A stretch of 24,686 bases of DNA from Acidobacteriota bacterium. Its GTDB lineage: Bacteria > Acidobacteriota > Terriglobia > Bryobacterales > JACQDG01. Shown here piece by piece: positions 16,784 to 23,490 of this stretch. Under the pieces are notes generated by a model. That model saw nothing but the letters and a program-made list of their open reading frames with translations, was not told the origin of the DNA and ran no database searches. Positions within the stretch are counted from its first letter, which is position 1. Every line of letters begins with the position of its first letter. The position numbers and the translations under genes were made by a program. The stretch lies in assembly GCA_016201185.1 (NCBI GenBank), contig JACQDG010000388.1, forward strand, positions 1-24,686, read 5' to 3'.

Positions 16784-17743
16784 TTATTCCAGCGGCCCGA
16801 GCTTGCTTTTGTTAAACCGCAGGCTGACGACGTCGAAGCGGCTGTAGTGGCCGATGGTGTCGATGTAGGCCTTGGTCTTGAGGCGATCCTGCGCGCGTAA
16901 GTCGGCGTAAAGGATCTCTTCCCGATCGAGCGACGGCCCGGCGAGATAAAGACCGGCTGGGTTGAGGATGGCGCTGCCGCCCGAGCCGATGTCCCAGGCT
17001 CGGCATTCCTCGGGCAGCGATTCGGCCGGATCATAATTGCCCGCGCTGACCACAAAATTCTGCGTCTCGAAGGCATATTCGCGGTTGGCGTAGGCGACTT
17101 CGCACAGATCGGCCGAGTCGCCCGGCCGCCAGCGCCGTTTGGCGCCCGGATGGCCATCCATGACCCAGTAACCGGCCCACAGCGCGCAATGGATTTCCTC
17201 GCCCAGCGAGGCCAGGGCGGCCTTCAGCAGGGTCATGTGGTGCTCGTAGCAGACCAGGCCGCCGATGCGCCCCAGCGGCGTGTCGAAGACCTGAAGGTCG
17301 GAGCCGTCGCCCATGCCCCACACGATTCGCTCTCCGTGGGTGGGCATCAGCTTGCGGTGCTTGCCGAGGAGGCGGCCTTCCTGGTCGATGAACAGGATCG
17401 TGTTGTACAGCGTCTCGCAGCCAGGAAGCCGGGAACGCTCCGAGCAGCCGACCGCCACGAAGCAGCGGGCCTGGCGCGCCGCCTCGCAAAGCTGCTCCGT
17501 CTCCGGGCTCGGAATCGCCAGAGAATTTTTCTGGTAGCGGACCATCCATTCGGCCCATTGTGCGATGGGATACAGGCCGCGCCAGTAGGGATAGCCGGGG
17601 ATGACGACTTCCGGAAAAACAATCAACTCGGCGCCCCGGACGCCCGCCTCGGCGATGGTGCGGCAGACTTTATCAACCGTGGGGCCTAATTGCATGTAGA
17701 CCGGAGAGATTTGCGCCGCGGCTGCCAGAATGGAATCTTTCAT
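16784..17743 (-). CDS. Nitrilase-type carbon-nitrogen hydrolase
   Basis: A 319-residue cytoplasmic enzyme of the nitrilase superfamily. The catalytic triad is visible: E45 in FPEVVIPGYP, K131 in KHRKLMPTHGERIVW, and C165 in GGLVCYEHHM. The WGMGDGSDLQVFDTPLGRIGG block and overall length are typical of true nitrilases (branch 1), which turn a nitrile into a carboxylic acid and ammonia. Most of these have CWEH around the cysteine, whereas this one has CYEH, so the substrate range may differ or it may be an amidase-like relative. The start ATG 17743 matches the usual N-terminus (AAAAQISPVYM). There is no strong ribosome binding site. It diverges from the aldolase gene across 78 bases and converges with glutamate dehydrogenase, which could assimilate released ammonia. 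Confidence 0.88.
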   Translation of the reverse strand: MKDSILAAAAQISPVYMQLGPTVDKVCRTIAEAGVRGAELIVFPEVVIPGYPYWRGLYPIAQWAEWMVRYQKNSLAIPSPETEQLCEAARQARCFVAVGCSERSRLPGCETLYNTILFIDQEGRLLGKHRKLMPTHGERIVWGMGDGSDLQVFDTPLGRIGGLVCYEHHMTLLKAALASLGEEIHCALWAGYWVMDGHPGAKRRWRPGDSADLCEVAYANREYAFETQNFVVSAGNYDPAESLPEECRAWDIGSGGSAILNPAGLYLAGPSLDREEILYADLRAQDRLKTKAYIDTIGHYSRFDVVSLRFNKSKLGPLE

Positions 17744-17777
17744 TAGCGCAACTTTCGATGTTAGCAGATGCCGCGGT

Positions 17778-17798
17778 CCGAAGTATTTCCGAAGTATT
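17778..17798 (+). repeat. Tandem 10-base direct repeat with 11-base period upstream of the aldolase
   Basis: CCGAAGTATT occurs at 17778-17787 and again at 17789-17798. The second copy overlaps TATTAT (17795-17800), a five-of-six -10 hexamer for the aldolase gene. An 11-base period puts both copies on nearly the same face of the helix, as for a dimeric or stacked regulator. It lies in the divergent region shared with the nitrilase gene. Confidence 0.55.
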
Positions 17799-17821
17799 AT
17801 AGATGCTTAAAGGAGCTTTTT

Positions 17822-18667
17822 ATGTCGGTCGGAAAAACCCTGCGCCTGAGGCGTTTGCTGGGAAAAGGCAGAACGCTGGTGGTGCCGCTGGATCACGGAC
17901 TGGTGGCGGGGCCATTGGACGGCATCGAGGATCCGGTGGCGCTGGTCAAGTTGATCGCCCAGTCCGACGCCGATGCAGTGCTGGTGACTCCGGGGGTGCT
18001 GGAGCAGGTGGCGGGAGAGCTGGGAAACCTGGCGGTGATTCTGCGTGTGGACGGCTGCAACAGCGTGCGCGGCGGCGGAGCGATGCACCAGTTCGCCTCG
18101 GTAGCTCACGCCTTGGAAATGGGCGCGGACGCCGTCATCGTCAACGCCACCATCGGCGGCGGGCAGGAAAGCGTCGAACTGCTGAAGCTGGGTCAGGTGG
18201 CAGAGGAGGCGCGGCGCTGGGGCATGCCGCTGGTGGCGGAGATGCTGAGCCAGCGCATGCTCTCGAACCACCTGGATTTCACCGGCCAGGGAACGGACCC
18301 GCTGCCACCCGAAGCGGCTCAGGATATCGCCCTGGCCTCGCGCATCGGCGCGGAGATGGGCGCTGACATTATTAAGACACGATATTCCGGCGACGTGGAG
18401 AGCTTCCGCCGCACTGTGGCGGCCACGGGCCGGCCGGTGATGGTGGCCGGTGGGCCGCGGCGGGACTTGAGCCTACGCCCGCTGCTCGCCATGGTGGATG
18501 AATGCCTTTCGGCGGGAGCCGAAGGGATTATCTTCGGCCGCCAGGTCTGGCAGCATCCCCGCCCAGCGGCGGTGCTGGCGGCGCTGGCGGCCATGGTCCA
18601 CGAGGACGCGAGCGTGGCGCAGGCCCTGGCCGTGGCCGAAGAGCGGCAGTTCGTCGCTTCCCCCTGA
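17822..18667 (+). CDS. Class I aldolase of the DeoC/FbaB/LsrF (DhnA) family
   Basis: A 281-residue TIM-barrel Schiff-base aldolase. VVPLDHGLVAGP (residues 20-31) carries the DHG motif typical of archaeal-type fructose-bisphosphate aldolases, LsrF, and the 2-amino-3,7-dideoxy-heptulosonate synthases. The Schiff-base lysine is K185 in GADIIKTRYSGD. The phosphate-binding end is VMVAGGP and IIFGRQVWQHP, where the family usually has GRNxxQ. The start is ATG 17822, with AAAGGAG about 6 bases upstream; an 18-codon extension is open but lies across the promoter. The protein could be a fructose-bisphosphate aldolase, an aromatic-pathway enzyme or an LsrF-like thiolase, and the motifs seen do not decide between them. 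The gene downstream is an unrelated membrane glycosyltransferase. Confidence 0.85.
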   Translation: MSVGKTLRLRRLLGKGRTLVVPLDHGLVAGPLDGIEDPVALVKLIAQSDADAVLVTPGVLEQVAGELGNLAVILRVDGCNSVRGGGAMHQFASVAHALEMGADAVIVNATIGGGQESVELLKLGQVAEEARRWGMPLVAEMLSQRMLSNHLDFTGQGTDPLPPEAAQDIALASRIGAEMGADIIKTRYSGDVESFRRTVAATGRPVMVAGGPRRDLSLRPLLAMVDECLSAGAEGIIFGRQVWQHPRPAAVLAALAAMVHEDASVAQALAVAEERQFVASP

Positions 18668-18708
18668 AACCGCGACCGGGCTTTGCGAGCCGCATCCTCC
18701 GCGCTGCG

Positions 18709-20229
18709 ATGGGCGATAATGGCCCATTGAACTCGCTCCAACGGCCCATTCTCTGGATAGCCCTGCTCCTCCAGGCCCTCCTGTTCGGCTATCGCCTGGA
18801 TCTGCTGCCCATCTGGGGAGACGAGCGGTTCACGTTGGAAACGGCGGCGAAGTCTCCGCCTCAGATCCTGCAGGCTCTCCGGGTGGATGTCCATCCGCCT
18901 TTCTACTACTTCCTCGTCAAAGGATGGCTGAAGCTGCCGCTGCCGGGAAGCGAACTGGTGCGCGCCCGGGCTCTCTCGGCGTCCCTGGCGCTGCTTGCCA
19001 CTCTGGCCTTTTATCTGCTCTGGCTGGGGCGCCGCTCGACCGAGCAGCAGGCGCTGTTCCTGGGCCTTTGGGTGTTCTCTCCCTTTCTTCTGCTCTACGC
19101 CCGGATGGCGCGCTCCTATACTCTGCAATTGTTGCTGGCAGTGGTAGCTATCCGACTTGCGCAGGACTGGCTCCGCGAGACAGGCAATCGATGGAAGATG
19201 GCCCGGTACATCCTGGCCGCCGTGGCTCTGCTCTATACCCACTACCTGCCCGGCCTGGGGGTGGTCGCCGGCACGGCGTTCCTGGGCTTGTGGCGCCGGC
19301 AGTGGCGGCACGTAGCAACACTGGCGGCGATCGCCCTGGCCTACGCGCCGTGGCTGGCGGCGCTAATCCAGACCTCTCATGTGGTCGCGCACGCCAAAGC
19401 CTACCGCTTGAGCGCCGGCGCCTTAACGGAGCATCTGCTGAAGCTGGGCTATGCCTTCGTGGATTTCAACTTCGGCGAAACCATCCCCCCATGGGCCATG
19501 GTGGTTGCGGCGCTGCTGCTGCCCATCATTTTGTGGACGCTGTGGAAGGCCTGGAAGCGGACTGTTCACCCGCCGGCGCTGTTTCTGGCGGTGGCGACCG
19601 TCGGTTACTTCGGCGCGGCCAGTTGGGTGGCCTTCGCCTTTGTCGGCGCTCGGCTCCTGTTCTTGGTGCCGTTCTACTATCTGTTCCTGTTGCGCGGCCT
19701 GGATGCGCGACGCTGGCACGGGGCCCTCACTTATACCGGCCTTCTGTTGGTTTCCTGCGGCGGCCTCGGCAGCTACTACCGTGGGCAGGATTTTCTCAAC
19801 AAGGGCTACCTGGTCGATTTTGGTGCGATCGCCCGAACACTCCGACAGAACGCCCAGGACGAGCCCGCCCTGGTGCTGCTCGACCGCCAGATCTCCGACG
19901 CCGGCTACTACCTGCACGGCGCAGGTTTTCCGTACCGGGTCGAACTGCTCGGCGACCCTGCGTCCTTCAAGCGCGCCCGGGTCGAAGTGAGCCACCATCG
20001 CCCGGCCGTGGTCTGGTACGTGCGTTACGGCCGCGACATGACGCCCGGCGGCCTGCACCGGCGCCTGGAGACCGAGCTTTCCCGTACTTACACCATCAAA
20101 CGGTACCAATTTGTGCCCTTCTCCTGGCTCGACCGCCAGGTGATGCAGTGGCTGGGCCTTTTGAAAGCCGCACACGTCTGGACGCCTCACCGGCGCGGCT
20201 CCTTCTGTTGTCCGCCGAAATTCCTCTAG
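18709..20229 (+). CDS. GT39/GT83-like polytopic membrane glycosyltransferase
   Basis: A 506-residue membrane protein. After a first hydrophobic segment (about residues 13-32) it has WGDER, with the acidic pair D38-E39 at the catalytic position of GT39/GT83 enzymes, and then DVHPPFYY (about 60-67), a characteristic loop of the family. ARMARSYTLQLLL and about ten more membrane segments follow, and a soluble tail of about 120 residues ends the protein. It would transfer a sugar from a polyprenyl phosphate on the periplasmic side. I chose ATG 18709; there is no ribosome binding site there, and an in-frame TTG at 18727 is an alternative. It starts 41 bases after the aldolase and may be co-transcribed. 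It is only distantly similar to the other GT39-like protein at 223-2160. Confidence 0.78.
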   Translation: MGDNGPLNSLQRPILWIALLLQALLFGYRLDLLPIWGDERFTLETAAKSPPQILQALRVDVHPPFYYFLVKGWLKLPLPGSELVRARALSASLALLATLAFYLLWLGRRSTEQQALFLGLWVFSPFLLLYARMARSYTLQLLLAVVAIRLAQDWLRETGNRWKMARYILAAVALLYTHYLPGLGVVAGTAFLGLWRRQWRHVATLAAIALAYAPWLAALIQTSHVVAHAKAYRLSAGALTEHLLKLGYAFVDFNFGETIPPWAMVVAALLLPIILWTLWKAWKRTVHPPALFLAVATVGYFGAASWVAFAFVGARLLFLVPFYYLFLLRGLDARRWHGALTYTGLLLVSCGGLGSYYRGQDFLNKGYLVDFGAIARTLRQNAQDEPALVLLDRQISDAGYYLHGAGFPYRVELLGDPASFKRARVEVSHHRPAVVWYVRYGRDMTPGGLHRRLETELSRTYTIKRYQFVPFSWLDRQVMQWLGLLKAAHVWTPHRRGSFCCPPKFL

Positions 20230-20247
20230 CCTTTATCGTGCGGTGGC

Positions 20248-20275
20248 TGAAATTTTCGCCTGGATCCTCCGATTA
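20248..20275 (+). promoter_or_regulatory. Possible sigma-28-type promoter upstream of the sigma factor gene
   Basis: TGAAATTT, 12 bases, then TCCGATTA: six of eight matches to each half of the FliA consensus (TAAAGTTT-n11-GCCGATAA), with a spacer one base longer. It would allow self-activation of the sigma gene. The match could be chance. Confidence 0.25.
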
Positions 20276-20324
20276 GCCAAGTAGCGGTAAGGCGCCGGCG
20301 AATCGATATAAGGAATCGGGACCC

Positions 20325-20344
20325 GGAGGAAGGAAGCAGCGCTG
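20325..20344 (+). promoter_or_regulatory. Ribosome binding site pointing to a CTG start codon
   Basis: GGAGGAAGGA at 20325-20334 is the strongest Shine-Dalgarno sequence in the neighbourhood. In the sigma-factor frame, the only start-like codon at a fitting distance is CTG at 20342 (7 bases away). The frame is closed by TAA at 20309 and has no ATG, GTG or TTG before the GTG at 20402. Confidence 0.6.
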
Positions 20345-21076
20345 AATCAACGGACTGTTACCGAGGCGACCTCCGACCGGGAGAGGCTGATCCTGGAGCA
20401 TGTGCCCCAGGTGAAGCTGATTGCCTGCCGGGTCCACCAGAAGCTGCCGCAGACCGTCAGCCTGGAGGATTTGATCAGCGCGGGAATCGTAGGGCTGATC
20501 ACGGCCGTCGACAATTTTGATCCCAAGTTGAATGTGAAGTTGAAGACCTACGCTGAATATAAGATCCGGGGCGCCATCCTGGACAGCCTGCGGAACCTCG
20601 ATTGGGCCCCGCGCAACAAGCGGCGCAAGGCCAAGCTGATCGAAACAGCCATTTTGATGGCTGAGAAGAAGCACTACCGCACGCCCACCGAGGAGGAGAT
20701 CGCCGCGGAACTGGGAATTTCGCTGGCGGAATACCACGAGTGGCTCGTGGAGGTGCGGGCGGTCAACCTGGCTCGGTTGGAGCAGGCTGGCACGGGGACG
20801 GCCGAGGTGGTGGACGCGCTGCGCTTCCTGTCGGACAAGGAGGACCATTGGCCCTCGAACCTTCTGGAGCGCGCCGAGCTCGAGAAACTGATCACCACGG
20901 CGCTCGAGCGGATGCCCAAGCAGGAGCGCACCATCCTCACACTTTACTACTATGAGGATCTGACTTTGCGGCACATTGGCGAAGTGCTTAAGCTGCACGA
21001 AACACGGGTCTCGCAATTGAAATCCCAGGCCATTCTGCGCCTGCGGACCTACCTGCGGGCGCGCTGGCCGACCTAG
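20342..21076 (+). CDS. fliA: RNA polymerase sigma factor, FliA/WhiG (sigma-28) type
   Basis: A sigma-70 family factor that in other bacteria directs RNA polymerase to flagellar and chemotaxis promoters. Region 2 includes LEDLISAGIVGLITAVDNFDP and KLKTYAEYKIRGAILDSLRNLDW, the latter followed by RNKRRKAKLIE, as in FliA. Region 3 is TPTEEEIAAELGISLAEYHEW. Region 4 is MPKQERTILTLYYYEDLTLRHIGEVL with the helix-turn-helix LKLHETRVSQLKSQAI. With a CTG start at 20342 the protein has 244 residues, close to FliA of E. coli (239), and includes the N-terminal ERLILEHVPQVKLIA that the family has. A GTG start at 20402 would give 224 residues and cut into this region. The stop codon overlaps that of convergent RNase R. 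No other flagellar gene is in the window. Confidence 0.87.
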   Translation: MNQRTVTEATSDRERLILEHVPQVKLIACRVHQKLPQTVSLEDLISAGIVGLITAVDNFDPKLNVKLKTYAEYKIRGAILDSLRNLDWAPRNKRRKAKLIETAILMAEKKHYRTPTEEEIAAELGISLAEYHEWLVEVRAVNLARLEQAGTGTAEVVDALRFLSDKEDHWPSNLLERAELEKLITTALERMPKQERTILTLYYYEDLTLRHIGEVLKLHETRVSQLKSQAILRLRTYLRARWPT

Positions 21077-23373
21077 GAATTCTGAGGCGCCCACGAGAAC
21101 AGTACTCTTCTTTCCGCCGCCTCGACGCGGTCCACGCGAACCGTGATTCTGTCGCCCAGGGCGAACTTCAGCTTCTTTCTATCCCCGACGATAGCCCGCA
21201 GGTTTTCCCGGTAGGTGTAGCGGTCGCCGGTCAGGGTCTCGATGGGGAGGAAGCCTTCAATGAAGAGATCCAACAACTCAACGAGCAGGCCGCTCTTCAT
21301 CACGCTGATCACGATGGCGGGAAATTCGTCCCCGAGCCGCTCTTCCATGAAGCGGGCCTTCTTCCAGTCCATCAGCTCGCGCTCGGCGTCGGCGGCGCGG
21401 CGCTCGGATGTGGAGCACTCCTCGGCCACTGTCCGCAATTGGCCCTGGGCCGGGCTCGCGAGAGGCTTCGACCCGGCGGCCGGCCGGCGCAGTGCCGCTT
21501 TCAGCAGCCGGTGCACCACCAGGTCCGGATAGCGGCGAATCGGCGAGGTGAAGTGGGTGTAGCAGGGGGAGGCCAGGGCGAAATGCCCCACGTTCTCCTT
21601 ACTGTAACGGGCCTGCTTGAGGGAGCGGAGCATCAGGTAACTCAAGATTCGCTCCTCGGGCTTGCCGGCGATGCGGGCGATCAGCTTCTGGTAGTGCCGC
21701 GAGGTGATCGGCAAATCGCCTGCCGGCAGGATTAGCGTCCGGCGCGACTTGGCATGGTCCCGGTGGCGCACCGTGTAGCCGTAGTCGCGAGCGGGTGCGG
21801 AACCGAAGCCGAGCGAGTAACCGAAGGTGGCCGCGACCTGCTCAAATTCCATCACGCGGCGCGGATCGGGCTTTTCGTGGATGCGGTAGAAGCACGCGCC
21901 GAGCCGTTTTTCGAGAAAGGAGGCCACGGCCTCGTTCGCCGCCAGCATGAACTCTTCGATGAGGCGATGGGCGACGTTGCGCTCGCCGCGCACGATGGCG
22001 GTGACGAAGCCCAACTCGTCAAACTCGATGACCGGCTCAGGCAGGTCAAAGTCGATCGAGCCTCGGGCGCGGCGGCGCCGGTTCAGGATTTCGGCCAGCT
22101 CGGCCATCTGCTCGAAGCGCGGCGTAAGGGAGGCGTAGCGCTCCCGCAGGCCCGCGTCGCCCGAGAGGATCAGGTTGACGTCGGTGTAGGTCATCCGCTC
22201 GGCGCTGCGGATGACCCCTTCGCAGACCTCAGTGGAAACCACCTGGCCGGAGGCGTCGAACTCGAGCAGCACGGAAAGGCTCAGCCGGTCGGCGCGGGGC
22301 AACAGCGAGCAGATGCCCGTGGTGAGCTCGTAGGGCAGCATGGGCACGGCGCGATCGGGAAAATAGACGCTGGTGCCGCGCAACCGCCCCTCGGCGTCGA
22401 GCGCCGTTCCTTCCCGCACGTAGTGGGCGACGTCGGCGATGTGGACCTCGAGGCGGAAGCCGCCGCTCGCGAGCTTCTCCACCCACACGGCGTCGTCGAA
22501 GTCCCGGGCCGTTTCACCATCGATCGTGACCACGTCCAGGGAGCGAAAATCCCGCCGCCGCTGGCTCTCCTCGGAGGGGATGATGTTCTCCAGGCCTTCG
22601 GCCTCCTCGATCACCTCGGCCGGAAAACGGTGTGGCAGGTGGTGTTTGCGAATGATGATCTCTACGTCGATGCCGAAGTCGTCGGGGCGGCCGAGCACCT
22701 CGATCACGCGCCCGCGGGCGTTCTGGGTCAGCGACGGGAATTCGGTCAGCTCGACGTTCACCACAGCGCCGTCCAGGTCTTCGGCTCGCGTGACTTCCGC
22801 TTTGTGCACGCGGCCCAGGCGGTGGGTGTGCGTCTCGGCGGGAGGCTTCTCCGCGCCGGGCGGGATCAAAATGTCGTCGCGGATCTTTTCGTGATAGGGA
22901 ATGACGAAATTGACGGCCGGGTGGCAGCGGAAGCGGCCGACGACCTCCTGGTGGGCGCGGGCGAGGACGCGAACCAGGCGGCCCTCGGCGCGGCCATCGG
23001 CGGCAACGCGCTTCAGCCGCACCAGCACGCGGTCGCCGTGCATGGCGCTGGCCGCGGTCTCGGCATCGAGATAGATGTCGCCCGCAATGCCCGCCGCGGC
23101 GGAGCCGGGCGCCCGGCGGTCGGGGATCACGAAACCGTAGCCGTCCCGATGCACGGTCAGGCGGCCCGTGACATATTCGCTCTGCCGCTCGGCCAGCATA
23201 TAGTAGCCGGAACGGGTTTCGATCAGCCGGCCTTGCTCGACCAGTTGTTTTAGGAATTGCTCCAGTTCGGCGCGCGCGGCGCCCCGGGCGCCCAACTCGC
23301 GAACCAACTGCTTGTAGTTGGCCCGCCCGTGGGGCAGGCGGCCGATGTGCTCAAGAAGCGAGGCGGCATCCAC
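21073..23373 (-). CDS. rnr: Ribonuclease R (RNase II/R family 3'-5' exoribonuclease)
   Basis: A 766-residue processive exoribonuclease that degrades structured RNA and takes part in RNA quality control. Domains in order: a winged-helix region (residues 1-60), cold-shock domains (about 65-245, with TGRLTVHRDGYGFVIPD), the RNB catalytic domain (about 265-600), and an S1 domain near the C-terminus (about 670-760). The metal-binding motif TIDGETARDFDDA is at residues 283-295, with D285, D291, D293 and D294. SPIRRYPDLVVHRLL and FTSP near its end are also typical. There is no lysine-rich tail as in E. coli RNase R. The start appears to be GTG 23373, only four codons after a stop; AAGGA lies directly against it, so the initiation signal is unusual. 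It diverges from the FecR protein gene. Confidence 0.94.
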   Translation of the reverse strand: MDAASLLEHIGRLPHGRANYKQLVRELGARGAARAELEQFLKQLVEQGRLIETRSGYYMLAERQSEYVTGRLTVHRDGYGFVIPDRRAPGSAAAGIAGDIYLDAETAASAMHGDRVLVRLKRVAADGRAEGRLVRVLARAHQEVVGRFRCHPAVNFVIPYHEKIRDDILIPPGAEKPPAETHTHRLGRVHKAEVTRAEDLDGAVVNVELTEFPSLTQNARGRVIEVLGRPDDFGIDVEIIIRKHHLPHRFPAEVIEEAEGLENIIPSEESQRRRDFRSLDVVTIDGETARDFDDAVWVEKLASGGFRLEVHIADVAHYVREGTALDAEGRLRGTSVYFPDRAVPMLPYELTTGICSLLPRADRLSLSVLLEFDASGQVVSTEVCEGVIRSAERMTYTDVNLILSGDAGLRERYASLTPRFEQMAELAEILNRRRRARGSIDFDLPEPVIEFDELGFVTAIVRGERNVAHRLIEEFMLAANEAVASFLEKRLGACFYRIHEKPDPRRVMEFEQVAATFGYSLGFGSAPARDYGYTVRHRDHAKSRRTLILPAGDLPITSRHYQKLIARIAGKPEERILSYLMLRSLKQARYSKENVGHFALASPCYTHFTSPIRRYPDLVVHRLLKAALRRPAAGSKPLASPAQGQLRTVAEECSTSERRAADAERELMDWKKARFMEERLGDEFPAIVISVMKSGLLVELLDLFIEGFLPIETLTGDRYTYRENLRAIVGDRKKLKFALGDRITVRVDRVEAAERRVLFSWAPQNS

Positions 23374-23421
23374 TCCTTGATCTTACTGTGGGGAAGCCAT
23401 CCCAGGTGCGGAATGGGGGCA

Positions 23422-23443
23422 ACGCCTGCTACGATGGAGGCGT
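23422..23443. promoter_or_regulatory. Inverted repeat around a possible -10 element upstream of fecR-like gene
   Basis: ACGCCT (23422-23427) and AGGCGT (23438-23443) are perfect inverted copies 10 bases apart. The space between them holds TGCTACGAT (23427-23435), an extended -10-like core on the plus strand. The arrangement would suit an operator over a promoter in the 117-base region between rnr and the FecR protein gene. Confidence 0.4.
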
Positions 23444-23457
23444 CTTAGCTAGTGTGG

Positions 23458-23489
23458 CGGGCATTTCTGCCCGTCCGCCGGAGGCGGAC
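23458..23489 (+). promoter_or_regulatory. Two hairpins, the second enclosing the ribosome binding site
   Basis: CGGGCA-TTTC-TGCCCG (23458-23473) is followed by GTCCGCC-GGA-GGCGGAC (23473-23489), which ends one base before the ATG at 23491. The ribosome binding site GGAGG (23480-23484) lies in the loop and 3' arm of the second stem, so folding would hide it. The pair also looks like a dispersed palindromic (REP-like) element. Confidence 0.55.
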
Positions 23490-23490
23490 C

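Noticed and set aside
18502..18708. 69-codon N-terminal extension of the second glycosyltransferase
   Set aside because: It overlaps the aldolase gene and is Gly/Arg-rich low-complexity translation.
18924..20276. 450-codon plus-strand frame inside the second glycosyltransferase
   Set aside because: It is a +1-frame overlap with Arg/Gly/Pro-rich translation; the membrane protein frame has a consistent family pattern.
20276..20330. Possible riboswitch before the sigma factor (GTAGCGGTAAGGCGCCGG region)
   Set aside because: Part of it recalls the c-di-GMP-I aptamer, but the conserved core and the second stem are missing.
21754..23253. 499-codon plus-strand frame opposite rnr
   Set aside because: It is antisense to the well-conserved RNase R gene and its translation has no recognisable domain. 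Long antisense frames are expected in GC-rich coding DNA.
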